From Mucilaginibacter sp. SMC90 (GTDB lineage: Bacteria; Bacteroidota; Bacteroidia; Sphingobacteriales; Sphingobacteriaceae): a DNA stretch of 64,000 nt. The stretch covers positions 7,502,001 to 7,566,000 of the forward strand of contig NZ_CP094527.1 in the NCBI RefSeq assembly GCF_022811725.1, given 5' to 3'. The notes under the pieces are model-generated. The model was not told the origin of the DNA. It was given only the letters and a program-made list of their open reading frames with translations, and searched no databases. Position numbers and translations under genes: made by a program. Shown here piece after piece: positions 1 through 7,900 of this stretch; position 1 is the first letter of the stretch; each line of letters begins with the position of its first letter.

Positions 1-207
1 TTCATTTTTAATTACCGACGATTCTATTCGCAGAAATAATTTTTTATCGCGCACAAACAACTCCTTGGTACGATTGGCAACCGATTTGCCTACCAGGTCC
101 GGCCATGCAGTAACAACACCGGTTTCGTCAAAACGCCGTTTGATCTTATATACATTAAGCATCTGCTCAATAGCTTCCTTAAGTGTTTTGTCGTTAGTTT
201 TACGCAT
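1..207 (-). CDS. DUF721 (DciA-like) family protein, C-terminus cut by window edge
   Basis: The reading frame starts at ATG 207-205 and stays open to base 1, giving 69 residues beginning MRKTNDKTLKEAIEQML. It has the features of the DUF721 family: a short basic helix at the N-terminus, a W-P-x-L-V-G-K motif near residues 40-46, and a following KELFV...KLFLRIESS strand pattern. DUF721 includes DciA, which helps load replicative helicase in many bacteria; that role is inferred from the family only. The start overlaps the recF stop by 8 bases, so the two genes are translationally coupled. The rest of the protein lies outside the window. Confidence 0.8.
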   Translation of the reverse strand, partial: MRKTNDKTLKEAIEQMLNVYKIKRRFDETGVVTAWPDLVGKSVANRTKELFVRDKKLFLRIESSVIKNE

Positions 208-1300
208 CAATCGTTCCTCCCTTTACTTTAAATAGTTTAACCGGTACTCCTATTTTATTAAAAACGTTTTCAACCCGCTCCACCCCGGTATCGGTTATAA
301 AAACCTGGCCAAAATCGTTGTTGGATACCATCTGCATCAGCTTGGTTACCCTTCCGTCGTCAAGCTTATCAAAAATATCATCAAGCAAAAGCAATGGCTT
401 AAACCCTTTTTGCTGATATAAAAAAGTATACTGGGCAAGTTTAAGTGCTATTAAAAATGATTTTTGCTGCCCCTGCGACCCAAACTTTTTCATAGCCATG
501 CCATGAATATTGAATTGCAAGTCGTCTTTATGGATCCCAACAGTGGTGCGTTCAAGGGCTTTGTCCCTGTTAAAGCTTTTTTCCAATAAGCTATCAAAAC
601 TATCAGCAATCAATTGCGATTCGTACACCAGCTCAACACGCTCTGCATTGTCGCTCAAAAAATCATAATGTTTGTTAAATACCGGCACAAAAGTATCCAT
701 AAAAGCACGTCGCCTTTCAAAGATACGCATGCCCGAATCTATCAGCTGTTCATCAATTACTTCAAACAGGCCGGCATCATACCTTCCCGTTTCATTTACC
801 TGCTTTAAAAGTGCGTTACGATTGGCAAGGATCTTATTGTAGGTGATCAGCTCGTCTAAATAATGATTATCTGTTTGTGATATCACATTGTCGATAAACT
901 TACGGCGCTCTTCGCTTCCTTCGGTTATAATACTGGTATCGTATGGAGATATCATAACCAGCGGCAGCAGCCCAATATGATCGGCCAGGCGCTGGTAATC
1001 CTTTTTATTGCGTTTAAACTGCTTTTTTTGATTGCGCTTTACCGAGCATGCAACAGCCTCGGGCTGGTCATTCTTGTTAAAAACACCGGTAATAATAAAA
1101 AAATCGGCATCCTGCTTAATCTGCTGGCTATCTATCGGGTTAAAATAGCTTTTACATAACGACAGGTAATGAATTGCATCAAGCAAATTTGTTTTACCGG
1201 CACCATTGTTCCCGGTAAATGCATTAACCCCTTCACTGAAAACCAGTTCGGCCTCATCATAATTTTTAAAGTTGATAACTGACAGCTGTTGCAGGTGCAT
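200..1300 (-). CDS. recF: DNA replication/repair protein RecF
   Basis: RecF is an SMC-like ABC ATPase that binds single-strand gaps and helps RecOR load RecA. The 366-residue length is normal for the family. Walker A is GNNGAGKT at residues 30-37. The ABC signature region reads FGSQGQQKS near residue 278, and Walker B is LLLLDDIFDKLD near 306-317. The N-terminus MHLQQLSVINFKNY is typical, which supports the start at 1300. The gene overlaps the DUF721 gene downstream, a common Bacteroidota arrangement, and is divergent from the TPR gene. Confidence 0.97.
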   Translation of the reverse strand: MHLQQLSVINFKNYDEAELVFSEGVNAFTGNNGAGKTNLLDAIHYLSLCKSYFNPIDSQQIKQDADFFIITGVFNKNDQPEAVACSVKRNQKKQFKRNKKDYQRLADHIGLLPLVMISPYDTSIITEGSEERRKFIDNVISQTDNHYLDELITYNKILANRNALLKQVNETGRYDAGLFEVIDEQLIDSGMRIFERRRAFMDTFVPVFNKHYDFLSDNAERVELVYESQLIADSFDSLLEKSFNRDKALERTTVGIHKDDLQFNIHGMAMKKFGSQGQQKSFLIALKLAQYTFLYQQKGFKPLLLLDDIFDKLDDGRVTKLMQMVSNNDFGQVFITDTGVERVENVFNKIGVPVKLFKVKGGTIDA

Positions 1301-1331
1301 GGGATGGCAAAGTTAGTGTTTTTTGGTGAGT

Positions 1332-1473
1332 GGTTGATTGAGTTTATTAGGTGAATGGTTGGTATGTTTTGAGAAAAGCGGCCTATTTTGGTTGATTAAG
1401 CAAATGGCTTAGCTTGATTAAAACACGGCTTTTTAGCAGATTTTCACTACTCACCCAATCAACTCAATCAACC
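1332..1473. repeat. Imperfect 25-bp inverted repeat in the recF/TPR divergent region
   Basis: Arms at 1332-1356 (begins GGTTGATTGAGTT) and 1449-1473 (ends AACTCAATCAACC) match on opposite strands with about four mismatches. They bracket roughly 90 bp of AT-rich DNA. The 260-bp region holds no gene. The repeat resembles the heptad-type inverted repeats elsewhere in the window, but I cannot show a clean 7-nt period here. Confidence 0.6.
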
Positions 1474-1508
1474 AATAACCCTTCTTTAAAGATTTAATAC
1501 AAAAGGTA

Positions 1509-1538
1509 TTGCCAGTAAATTTGAAAACCGTATTTTTG
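1509..1538 (+). promoter_or_regulatory. Bacteroidota-type promoter for the TPR gene
   Basis: The -7 element TATTTTTG at 1531-1538 matches the Bacteroidota consensus TAnnTTTG exactly. A TTG at 1509-1511 lies 19 bp upstream as the -33 element. The predicted start near 1544 leaves a short leader before the ATG at 1561. Confidence 0.6.
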
Positions 1539-1560
1539 CAAACTTAATTTTAGAACAACA

Positions 1561-2238
1561 ATGTCAAAAACCCAGGCGAACACCAAAGTTGCAACACCAG
1601 AAAACAATTTTGGTCAGAGTGGCAAATTTGTACGCGAGAACCAGAAAAGCTTACTGTTTATTGTAGGGGCTATTATTGCCCTTATTGCAATCTATTTCAT
1701 TTACATTAAATTATACTTAGGTCCACGTGAAGTAACTGCTGCTAACCAAATGTATAAAGCGCAGGATTTTTGGCAGCAAAAAAACTGGGATAAAGCCATT
1801 AAAGGTGATGCCGGTTTCCCGGGTTTTGAAAAGATCATCAGCGATTACAGCAATACTAAAGCTGCTAACCTTGCATATTTTTACTTAGGTACCGCTTATT
1901 TAAATAAAGGCGACTACCGCAAAGCTATTGACAACCTAACTAACTACCGCGGCGACGATAACATGATAGCAGCCGAAGCTTTTGGCAGCACAGGCGATGC
2001 TTACGTAGAACTAAAAGATTACGAAAAAGCTGAAACCTATTTCAGCAAAGCTGTTGATAAAGCAAAGAATAAATTTTTATCACCGCTTTACCTTAAAAAG
2101 TTAGGCTTAACCTACGAAGCTCAAAAAAACAACAAAGAAGCTGCTGAAGCTTATAAAAGAATAAAAACCGAATACCCTGAAAGCGCAGAGGCTCAAAATA
2201 TCGACGAATATATAGCCCGCGCCGAAGCAAAACAATAA
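1561..2238 (+). CDS. Membrane-anchored tetratricopeptide repeat protein
   Basis: This 225-residue protein has a cytoplasmic N-terminus, one transmembrane helix at about residues 31-54 (LLFIVGAIIALIAIYFIYI) and a periplasmic region of TPR helices. Two clear TPR units are seen: AYFYLGTAYLNKGDYRKAI (about 100-118) and a GDAYVELKDYEKAETYFSKA unit about 35 residues later. The layout resembles YfgM-type ancillary proteins, but I cannot assign a specific partner. It stands alone with its own promoter and is followed by a heptad inverted repeat. Confidence 0.85.
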   Translation: MSKTQANTKVATPENNFGQSGKFVRENQKSLLFIVGAIIALIAIYFIYIKLYLGPREVTAANQMYKAQDFWQQKNWDKAIKGDAGFPGFEKIISDYSNTKAANLAYFYLGTAYLNKGDYRKAIDNLTNYRGDDNMIAAEAFGSTGDAYVELKDYEKAETYFSKAVDKAKNKFLSPLYLKKLGLTYEAQKNNKEAAEAYKRIKTEYPESAEAQNIDEYIARAEAKQ

Positions 2239-2243
2239 TTTTA

Positions 2244-2430
2244 ATATCGGATTTCGGATGTTCGATTTCGGATTTATGAAGTAGTGATATTACAACTTAC
2301 ATAATTCAGAGATCGAACATTTTTTATTTATGGCCTTTTATTTACATATGCGCCATAAACTAAATGCTAAATCGAACCGCCGAAATTCGAAAATAAAAAA
2401 TATCCGAAATCGAAATTCCCAAATCCGAAA
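2244..2430. repeat. Inverted pair of heptanucleotide repeats (TTCGGAT/ATCCGAA units)
   Basis: The left arm at 2244-2278 consists of five consecutive 7-nt units: ATATCGG, ATTTCGG, ATGTTCG, ATTTCGG, ATTTATG. The right arm at 2403-2430 has four units: TCCGAAA, TCGAAAT, TCCCAAA, TCCGAAA, which are the reverse complement of the left type. Two more related units lie at 2379-2392. The right arm ends 5 bp before the ribH start codon. Confidence 0.8.
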
Positions 2431-2435
2431 TAAAT

Positions 2436-2930
2436 ATGGCTACCCATCTTAAAAACCTTTCTGATTTTTCAAATACCGAAATACCATCGGCAGCACCATA
2501 CCGCTTTGGCATTGTAGTGGCCGAGTGGAATGCCGAAATTACCAATGCGCTTTACCAGGGTGCATACCAAAGCCTTGTAAGCAATGGCGCACTGGCCGAA
2601 AACATTTTTTCGTACCAGGTACCCGGCAGTTTTGAGCTTACATCAGGGGCCGAACTTTTATTAAAAAAAGGCGGCTTCGATGCTGTAATTTGCCTGGGTT
2701 GCGTGATACAAGGAGAGACAAGGCATTTTGATTTTATTTGCAATGCGGTAGCAAATGGAGTAAGCAATGTTGCCATCAAATATTCAAAACCTGTTATATT
2801 TGGCGTATTAACTACTGATAATCAGCAACAGGCTATTGACAGGGCTGGCGGCAAACATGGCAACAAGGGCGATGAAGCTGCCATTACTGCTATCAAAATG
2901 GCCGCACTTGCCGAAACTTTAAACCGTTAA
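2436..2930 (+). CDS. ribH: 6,7-dimethyl-8-ribityllumazine synthase
   Basis: RibH condenses 5-amino-6-ribitylaminouracil with 3,4-dihydroxy-2-butanone 4-phosphate in the penultimate step of riboflavin synthesis. The 164-residue protein carries the family's substrate-binding FGIVVAEWN (residues 24-32), GSFEL (64-68), the IQGETRHFD segment with the catalytic His97, and GVLTTDN with NKGDEAA near the C-terminus. No other riboflavin gene is adjacent. The start codon follows directly on a heptad repeat arm, so no Shine-Dalgarno is available, as is normal in this phylum. Confidence 0.97.
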   Translation: MATHLKNLSDFSNTEIPSAAPYRFGIVVAEWNAEITNALYQGAYQSLVSNGALAENIFSYQVPGSFELTSGAELLLKKGGFDAVICLGCVIQGETRHFDFICNAVANGVSNVAIKYSKPVIFGVLTTDNQQQAIDRAGGKHGNKGDEAAITAIKMAALAETLNR

Positions 2931-2961
2931 AACACGTTAAAGCAATTAATTTTAGCTCAAC

Positions 2962-3072
2962 ATGAAAAAATTAGTTTACATAGCTCTTATAGCAGTTGCA
3001 GTTGCAACAGTATCATCCTGCTCAAATAAGTTATGCCCGGCTTACGGTTCATATCCTAAAACAGGTCGTTAA
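2962..3072 (+). CDS. Very small lipoprotein (36 aa)
   Basis: The ATG at 2962 opens a 36-residue frame ending with TAA at 3070-3072. The peptide has a KK N-terminus, a hydrophobic core (VYIALIAVAVATV) and a lipobox VSSC with the cysteine at residue 20. The mature part is only about 17 residues and includes a CPAYGSYPK motif. I recall similar tiny CPAY lipoproteins in Bacteroidota, usually unannotated. It begins 32 bp after ribH and may be cotranscribed. Its function is unknown. Confidence 0.7.
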   Translation: MKKLVYIALIAVAVATVSSCSNKLCPAYGSYPKTGR

Positions 3073-3159
3073 CAGTTAATTGTCATTTTTACACCTGTTT
3101 AAACACATTACACAGTTTTTGTGTTATAATTACGTTATAGCATTTTAACTATTAATAAT

Positions 3160-3489
3160 ATGAACTGGATTTCGTTGGAGACGGCCGATCAGCTTATGGA
3201 AATTAAGCAGCAGGAAGGTTATAGCCTTATATTTAAACATAGCACACGCTGCTCTATCAGCATGATGGCAAAAAGGCGTTTTGAGCTTGACTGGGATAAT
3301 CTTCCCGAAAATATGCCCCTTTACTTTTTAGACCTGATCAAACACCGTGATCTTTCAAATCAGGTAGCACAACTGTTCCAGGTACACCACGAGTCGCCTC
3401 AATTATTACTCATTAAAGATGGCGAATGCATTCTCGATCAATCTCACAGCGGCATCTCCGTTGATGAAACTTTAGAAGTATTGAATTAA
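3160..3489 (+). CDS. ytxJ: YtxJ-like thioredoxin-fold redox protein (bacillithiol system family)
   Basis: The 109-residue protein matches the YtxJ/DUF2847 family in length and in its central IFKHSTRCSIS motif (residues 24-34), where Cys31 is the single likely active-site thiol. The C-terminus HHESPQLLLIKDGECILDQS has the cis-Pro-containing strand expected of a thioredoxin fold (ESPQ). Family members are thought to act as bacilliredoxins, removing bacillithiol from proteins. That is inferred from the family name; no bacillithiol synthesis gene is in the window. A second Cys lies in the C-terminal KDGECIL segment. Confidence 0.8.
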   Translation: MNWISLETADQLMEIKQQEGYSLIFKHSTRCSISMMAKRRFELDWDNLPENMPLYFLDLIKHRDLSNQVAQLFQVHHESPQLLLIKDGECILDQSHSGISVDETLEVLN

Positions 3490-3493
3490 TTTT

Positions 3494-3603
3494 GTTCATG
3501 GATCATAGTTCATGGTTCATAGGTTCATAAAGTATTAGTGTTAGTACGTTACAGCAAATGATCATTTTGCAGTCATTTGCTGCCACTATGAACCATGAAC
3601 CAT
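3494..3603. repeat. Inverted heptad repeat pair (TTCATGG units) with nested hairpin
   Basis: The left arm at 3494-3528 reads GTTCATG, GATCATA, GTTCATG, GTTCATA, GGTTCAT in perfect 7-nt phase. The right arm at 3586-3606 reads CTATGAA, CCATGAA, CCATTCC. A perfect 10-bp hairpin (CAGCAAATGA 3552-3561 with its complement 3573-3582) is nested between them. The element sits between ytxJ and lipA and could form a cruciform or a transcript hairpin. The same unit recurs at 20872-20935. Confidence 0.8.
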
Positions 3604-3638
3604 TCCCCATCAACTAAATATTTAACTACATTTGCACT

Positions 3639-4520
3639 ATGATTGAATTGCCGGTAGTTCCTGCTGTTAGCCAGCCTGTACGCAAGCCCGATTGGCTTAG
3701 GGTCAAGCTTCCTACAGGAAAAGAATATGCTCATGTACGCAGCTTGGTTGATACCCATAAGCTGCACACTATATGCGAAAGTGGTAATTGCCCAAATATG
3801 GGCGAGTGCTGGGGAGCCGGTACTGCTACTTTCATGATCCTTGGTAATATTTGTACCCGTTCGTGCTCGTTTTGCGCTGTTGCCACCGGCAGGCCCTTAG
3901 CCGTCGATGTTGATGAACCAAACCGGGTGGCAACATCTGTACAATTAATGCAGGTAAAACACTGCGTTATTACTTCTGTCGACCGGGATGATTTAAAAGA
4001 TGGTGGTTCTATAATCTGGGCCGAAACCATTAACGCCATCCGTCGTGAAAGCCCTGAAACTACTTTGGAAACCCTGCTGCCCGACTTTAAAGGCAATTGG
4101 GATAACCTTGCCCGCGTTTTGGAAACCAGGCCCGAAGTAGTATCTCACAACCTGGAAACCGTAAGGCGCCTTACTAAAGAGGTACGCATCCAGGCAAAAT
4201 ATGACCGCAGCCTCGAAGCTTTAAAACACATTTCAGAAGCAGGTTTACGTACAAAATCAGGTATTATGCTTGGTTTAGGCGAAACCGAAGATGATGTGCT
4301 TGAGGCTATGGACGACCTCCTTGCTGCAGGCGTACATATCCTTACGCTTGGACAATATTTACAGCCTACACGCAACCATCACCCGGTTATTGACTGGATC
4401 CATCCAGATCAGTTTGCCCGTTACAAACAATTTGGACTTGATAAGGGTTTTAGATATGTGGAAAGCGGTCCGTTGGTTCGCTCATCCTATCACGCAGAAA
4501 AACATCTGTTTGAAATGTGA
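3639..4520 (+). CDS. lipA: Lipoyl synthase
   Basis: LipA is a radical-SAM enzyme that inserts two sulfurs into protein-bound octanoyl groups to make lipoyl cofactors. The 293-residue protein shows the auxiliary cluster cysteines C46-x4-C51-x5-C57 (CESGNCPNMGEC), the radical-SAM cysteines C72-x3-C76-x2-C79 (CTRSCSFC), and the C-terminal RSSY motif at 281-284 that ligands the auxiliary cluster. A TACATTTG sequence lies 5-12 bases before the ATG, so the transcript may have little or no leader. An ECF sigma gene follows after 24 bp. Confidence 0.97.
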   Translation: MIELPVVPAVSQPVRKPDWLRVKLPTGKEYAHVRSLVDTHKLHTICESGNCPNMGECWGAGTATFMILGNICTRSCSFCAVATGRPLAVDVDEPNRVATSVQLMQVKHCVITSVDRDDLKDGGSIIWAETINAIRRESPETTLETLLPDFKGNWDNLARVLETRPEVVSHNLETVRRLTKEVRIQAKYDRSLEALKHISEAGLRTKSGIMLGLGETEDDVLEAMDDLLAAGVHILTLGQYLQPTRNHHPVIDWIHPDQFARYKQFGLDKGFRYVESGPLVRSSYHAEKHLFEM

Positions 4521-4544
4521 TAATTCCTTTATATCTTCACTGAG

Positions 4545-5096
4545 TTGAGTAAAAAACGAAAAATATCGCTGTCGGAAGAAGAACTGGTGTTGTCATTGCA
4601 GCACCGGGAAAAAATTGCCGTCGAAGCGTTATATGATATGTATTCGGCCTCGTTATTCGGGGTGATATCACGCATTATAAATGACACCGCTATAGCCGAA
4701 GATGTTTTACAGGAAACCTTTGTAAAAATCTGGCATTCCTTTTCAAGCTACAGTAATGAAAAAGGCCGTTTATTTACCTGGATGGTTAACATCGCACGTA
4801 ACCTTGCGATAGATAAAATCAGATCAAAAGATTTTAAGAACCAAAACAAAAACCAGGAGATTGAAAATAACGTAACTTTCATTGACGAGCAAAGGAACAC
4901 AGTTTACAAACCTGAGTTAATGGGTGTTAAGGATTTAGTGCAAACGCTAAAACCCGAACAAAAGCTAATCATAGAGCTGGTGTATTTTAAAGGTTATACC
5001 CATGTGGAAGCCGCCGAAGAATTGGGCATTCCGCTGGGTACCATTAAAACCCGGTTACGAATGGCTATCCAGGAACTCAGAAAACATTTTAATTAA
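4545..5096 (+). CDS. RNA polymerase ECF sigma factor (SigK-like group)
   Basis: This 183-residue protein has region 2 (LYDMYSASLFGVISRIIND then AEDVLQETFVKIWHSF) and region 4 (VYFKGYTHVEAAEELGIPLGT, then IKTRLRMAIQELR) of ECF sigma factors. The start used is TTG at 4545; no in-frame ATG gives a complete region 2. It lies 24 bp after lipA and 2 bp before an RskA-type anti-sigma gene, so sigma and anti-sigma are translationally coupled. The pairing suggests a membrane-signalled regulon, with the signal unknown. Confidence 0.9.
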   Translation: MSKKRKISLSEEELVLSLQHREKIAVEALYDMYSASLFGVISRIINDTAIAEDVLQETFVKIWHSFSSYSNEKGRLFTWMVNIARNLAIDKIRSKDFKNQNKNQEIENNVTFIDEQRNTVYKPELMGVKDLVQTLKPEQKLIIELVYFKGYTHVEAAEELGIPLGTIKTRLRMAIQELRKHFN

Positions 5097-5098
5097 CA

Positions 5099-5926
5099 GT
5101 GGAAGATTTAAAAGCATATATAGAAAGCGGGATACTGGAACTTTACGTTCTGGGGGATCTTACCCCGGCCGAAAGGTTACAGGTTGAAGACATGGCTTCA
5201 AAGCATCCGGCTATTAAAGCCGAGCTGGATGAAATAGAACGCTCAATGGAATTATATGCTGAAGAAAATGCAATTGAACCATCTGAAAATTTACGCAGCC
5301 GGATATTAGGCAGCTTGCTCACCAATTTCGGCGACGATAACAACTTTCCGTCACAAACGCACGTACAACGGGATAACGTTGTTGTTATGCAGCCCAATAG
5401 CCAAAAAGAAACCAATTTTTATAAATATGCTTTTGCAGCATGCCTTGCTTTATTGATAGCAAGTGCAGTGGCTTTGTACAACCTTTATAACCGCCTTAAC
5501 GATACAAACACACAGTTAAATGCAATGCAGGTACAAAACCAGCATTTTAGCACTACCGTTAGCGCAAAAGATAATGAACTGAACCTGCTAAGAGATACTT
5601 CATATAAACTGATCCACCTGAAAGGAACAACTAAATCGCCTGAGTCAATAATGACCGTAGCATTTAGCCCATCCAAACAAAAAGTGATTATTGACATGGC
5701 AAGCCTTAAATTGCCGGCAAATGATCAAACTCATCAGTACCAGCTTTGGGCATTAGTAGGCGGTAAGCCGGTTGATTTGGGCGTGTTTGATGCAACAACA
5801 GATTCAAGCGGATTTAAGAACATGAAAGCAATAGCTGCAGCCGATGCCTTTGCGGTAACATTGGAACCAAGAGGCGGCAGCGTAAGCCCAACACTATCAG
5901 AAATGGTGGTGCTTGGCAAATACTAA
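5099..5926 (+). CDS. RskA-type anti-sigma factor
   Basis: The start is GTG at 5099, two bases after the sigma stop. The protein (275 aa) has an N-terminal helical anti-sigma domain (residues 1-75), one transmembrane helix at about 108-130 (KYAFAACLALLIASAVALY), a short coiled coil to about 165, and a C-terminal RskA domain (QYQLWALVGGKPVDLGVFD, then AVTLEPRGGS). RskA proteins hold their sigma factor at the membrane until proteolysis releases it. No zinc-binding HxxxCxxC motif is present in the N-terminal domain. Confidence 0.9.
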   Translation: MEDLKAYIESGILELYVLGDLTPAERLQVEDMASKHPAIKAELDEIERSMELYAEENAIEPSENLRSRILGSLLTNFGDDNNFPSQTHVQRDNVVVMQPNSQKETNFYKYAFAACLALLIASAVALYNLYNRLNDTNTQLNAMQVQNQHFSTTVSAKDNELNLLRDTSYKLIHLKGTTKSPESIMTVAFSPSKQKVIIDMASLKLPANDQTHQYQLWALVGGKPVDLGVFDATTDSSGFKNMKAIAAADAFAVTLEPRGGSVSPTLSEMVVLGKY

Positions 5927-5960
5927 AGCTAAAAAAGCACCAAAAAGTGCCCGAAAAATA

Positions 5961-6011
5961 AAAAAGCTTACATTTTTTTCAGATTTATTCCGAAAACGAT
6001 GTAAGCTTTTT
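5961..6011 (+). terminator. Hairpin terminator after the sigma/anti-sigma operon
   Basis: AAAAAGCTTACAT (5961-5973) and ATGTAAGCTTTTT (5999-6011) are a perfect 13-bp inverted repeat with a 25-nt loop, ending in a T run, 34 bp past the rskA stop. Confidence 0.7.
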
Positions 6012-6040
6012 GCTTTTTACACGTTTGGTACTTATATTTC

Positions 6041-6274
6041 GTGTAAACCTAATGTACACTAAATAAATAATTTAACATATCTTTAACGAAAACAAAAACC
6101 AATTATTAGTTTTTTTGTAACTAATAAGTACGTTCAGGCGTCTTATGAATAGTTAGGAAATAAAACGAGAAAGAAAACTTAAAAATCCTAACCCCAGATT
6201 TGAGTATTTAGTTCTTTATAAGATCAGTTAATAGTTAATTAAAACGGCTGTATGATACTTGCAGCCGTTTTTTT
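6041..6274 (+). ncRNA. Candidate structured RNA ending in an intrinsic terminator
   Basis: This 234-bp gap has no reading frame but several nested inverted repeats on one strand: GTGTA/TACAC near 6041-6060, TTATTAGTT/AACTAATAA (6103-6111/6119-6127), TCTTAT/ATAAGA (6141-6146/6218-6223) enclosing GTTAGGA/TCCTAAC (6152-6158/6186-6192), and finally a terminator at 6242-6271. The preceding operon already has its own terminator, so a separate short transcript is possible. No exact promoter was found. It could be an sRNA such as a 6S-type RNA, or just spacer. Confidence 0.3.
6241..6274. terminator. Bidirectional intrinsic terminator
   Basis: AAACGGCTG at 6242-6250 pairs with CAGCCGTTT at 6262-6270 around an 11-nt loop, with A and T runs on both sides. 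It ends at the nnr stop codon and serves the minus-strand nnr gene and possibly a plus-strand transcript. Confidence 0.8.
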
Positions 6275-7779
6275 TATGCCCTTAACTTTGCCATGGTAAC
6301 CGGCAATTGCATAATCAGCTTACCGGGCAAAACCACATGCATCCGGTTTGGCAGAGCCAGTTCATCACCGGCCTTCCCATGAATATAGGCCGCTATAATG
6401 CAGGCCTGATCCGGTAAATACTTTTGTCCAAGCAAAGCAGCTATAATTCCGGTAAGTACATCACCCATCCCCCCGCTTGCCATAGCAGCATTTCCTGACG
6501 AATTAAAATAAGCTGTTCTATCGGGCGTAGCAACAATTGTATAGTCATTTTTTAGCAGGATACATAAGTTCAGCTCTTTTGCCTTTGCTATTGCAGTTTG
6601 CAGCCGTTGCCACCAACTGCCGTGCGCGCCAAAAAGCCTGTCGAACTCTTTCATATGCGGTGTCAAAATACTTCGCTCCGGAAGCTGCTTTAACAAATCG
6701 TTATTCTCTGCAAGCAGGTTCAAAGCATCGGCATCAATAACCAGCGGTTTTTTATAGTTTTTGATGATTGCTTTTAACAATGCCAATGCATCGTTGCCTT
6801 TGCCCAAGCCAGGCCCAACGGCAATCGAGCTAAATTTATCCCATTCTATATCGGGCAGCTCATCACCGCCCCTCACAATGGCCATAACTTCGGGCAAATA
6901 ACTGTTAAGCGCTGTTAAACCACTTTCGGGTATACAAGCAGTAGTAAGGCCAGCCCCCGCGTGTGCGGCGGCAGATGAGCTTAGTAATGCAGCCCCCATG
7001 GTTTTAGCTTGCCCGGCAACAATCAACGCATGTCCGTATGTGCCTTTGTTGCTAAAACGGTGCCTTGGCTTTAGCATTTGCCTGATATCTTTTTCTTCAA
7101 CAAATTGATAAGGCGAATTCAGGCCCTGTACAAACTTTTCGCTGATACCTATACTTACGGCTTCCCAGCAATTGATATAAGCGGCCGATTCGGGCAGCAA
7201 AAAATTAATTTTAGGTTGCTGAAAGGTTATTACCAGATCGGCCTTTATTGCAATAGTACTTTCAGGTACTTCTCCTTCAGAAAAAAAGCCCGTAGGCACA
7301 TCAACAGCAACAACCGTGCGCTTAAGATCATTGATGTACTTAACAAGCCTTTCATAATCGCCAGTGAGCGGCTTATTTAAGCCGCTGCCAAGTAAGGCGT
7401 CGATGATCACCGGGCTGTCATCAGCAGCAATTTCTTCGCCTTTAGCAAGTTGGGCTACGCTAACGCAGGTTTTCCTGATCCGTTGAAGGTTAGTATTAAA
7501 ATCATCCGACGCTTTGTTTGAAAATTGTGCAACAACGACCTTCAGTTTATTATAATGATGCTCACAAAGCAAACGGGCAATGGCTAACCCATCGCCGCCA
7601 TTATTGCCGGTTCCGCAATAAAATGTTATGCCTTGATTTCTATCGGGGAAGTGATTAACAAACCAACCAACAAAAGCCCTTGAGGCACGTTCCATCAAAT
7701 CGACAGATGATATCGGTTCATTGGCGATGGTATAGGCATCGCCTTCACGAATTTGTTCGGCTATTAATAAAGGAAGCAT
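6274..7779 (-). CDS. nnr: Bifunctional NAD(P)HX epimerase/dehydratase
   Basis: This 501-residue protein fuses the two enzymes that repair hydrated NADH and NADPH. The N-terminal YjeF_N-type epimerase domain (about residues 1-215) has GTGNNGGDG at 56-64 and VDVPTGF. The C-terminal YjeF-type ADP/ATP-dependent dehydratase (about 235-501) has GHALIVAG, VGPGLG, VIDADALNLL, TPHMKEF and GGMGDVLTG near residue 445. The length is normal for the fusion. It lies between two terminators and is probably monocistronic. Confidence 0.95.
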   Translation of the reverse strand: MLPLLIAEQIREGDAYTIANEPISSVDLMERASRAFVGWFVNHFPDRNQGITFYCGTGNNGGDGLAIARLLCEHHYNKLKVVVAQFSNKASDDFNTNLQRIRKTCVSVAQLAKGEEIAADDSPVIIDALLGSGLNKPLTGDYERLVKYINDLKRTVVAVDVPTGFFSEGEVPESTIAIKADLVITFQQPKINFLLPESAAYINCWEAVSIGISEKFVQGLNSPYQFVEEKDIRQMLKPRHRFSNKGTYGHALIVAGQAKTMGAALLSSSAAAHAGAGLTTACIPESGLTALNSYLPEVMAIVRGGDELPDIEWDKFSSIAVGPGLGKGNDALALLKAIIKNYKKPLVIDADALNLLAENNDLLKQLPERSILTPHMKEFDRLFGAHGSWWQRLQTAIAKAKELNLCILLKNDYTIVATPDRTAYFNSSGNAAMASGGMGDVLTGIIAALLGQKYLPDQACIIAAYIHGKAGDELALPNRMHVVLPGKLIMQLPVTMAKLRA

Positions 7780-7851
7780 ATATCCTAAAGTAAGGATTTA
7801 TGCTATTTGTTTGAAGTTAAAATTAATATGAGATGGCTTCACTGTAAAATA

Positions 7852-7879
7852 TAAAAGCCACCCTGTTAAGATGGCTTTA
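7852..7879 (-). terminator. Terminator of the transglutaminase-like gene
   Basis: TAAAAGCCACC (7852-7862) and GATGGCTTTA (7870-7879) form a near-perfect stem with flanking A/T runs, 22 bp past the stop at 7901. Confidence 0.6.
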
Positions 7880-7900
7880 TAAAAAACAAGGGGCATCCTA

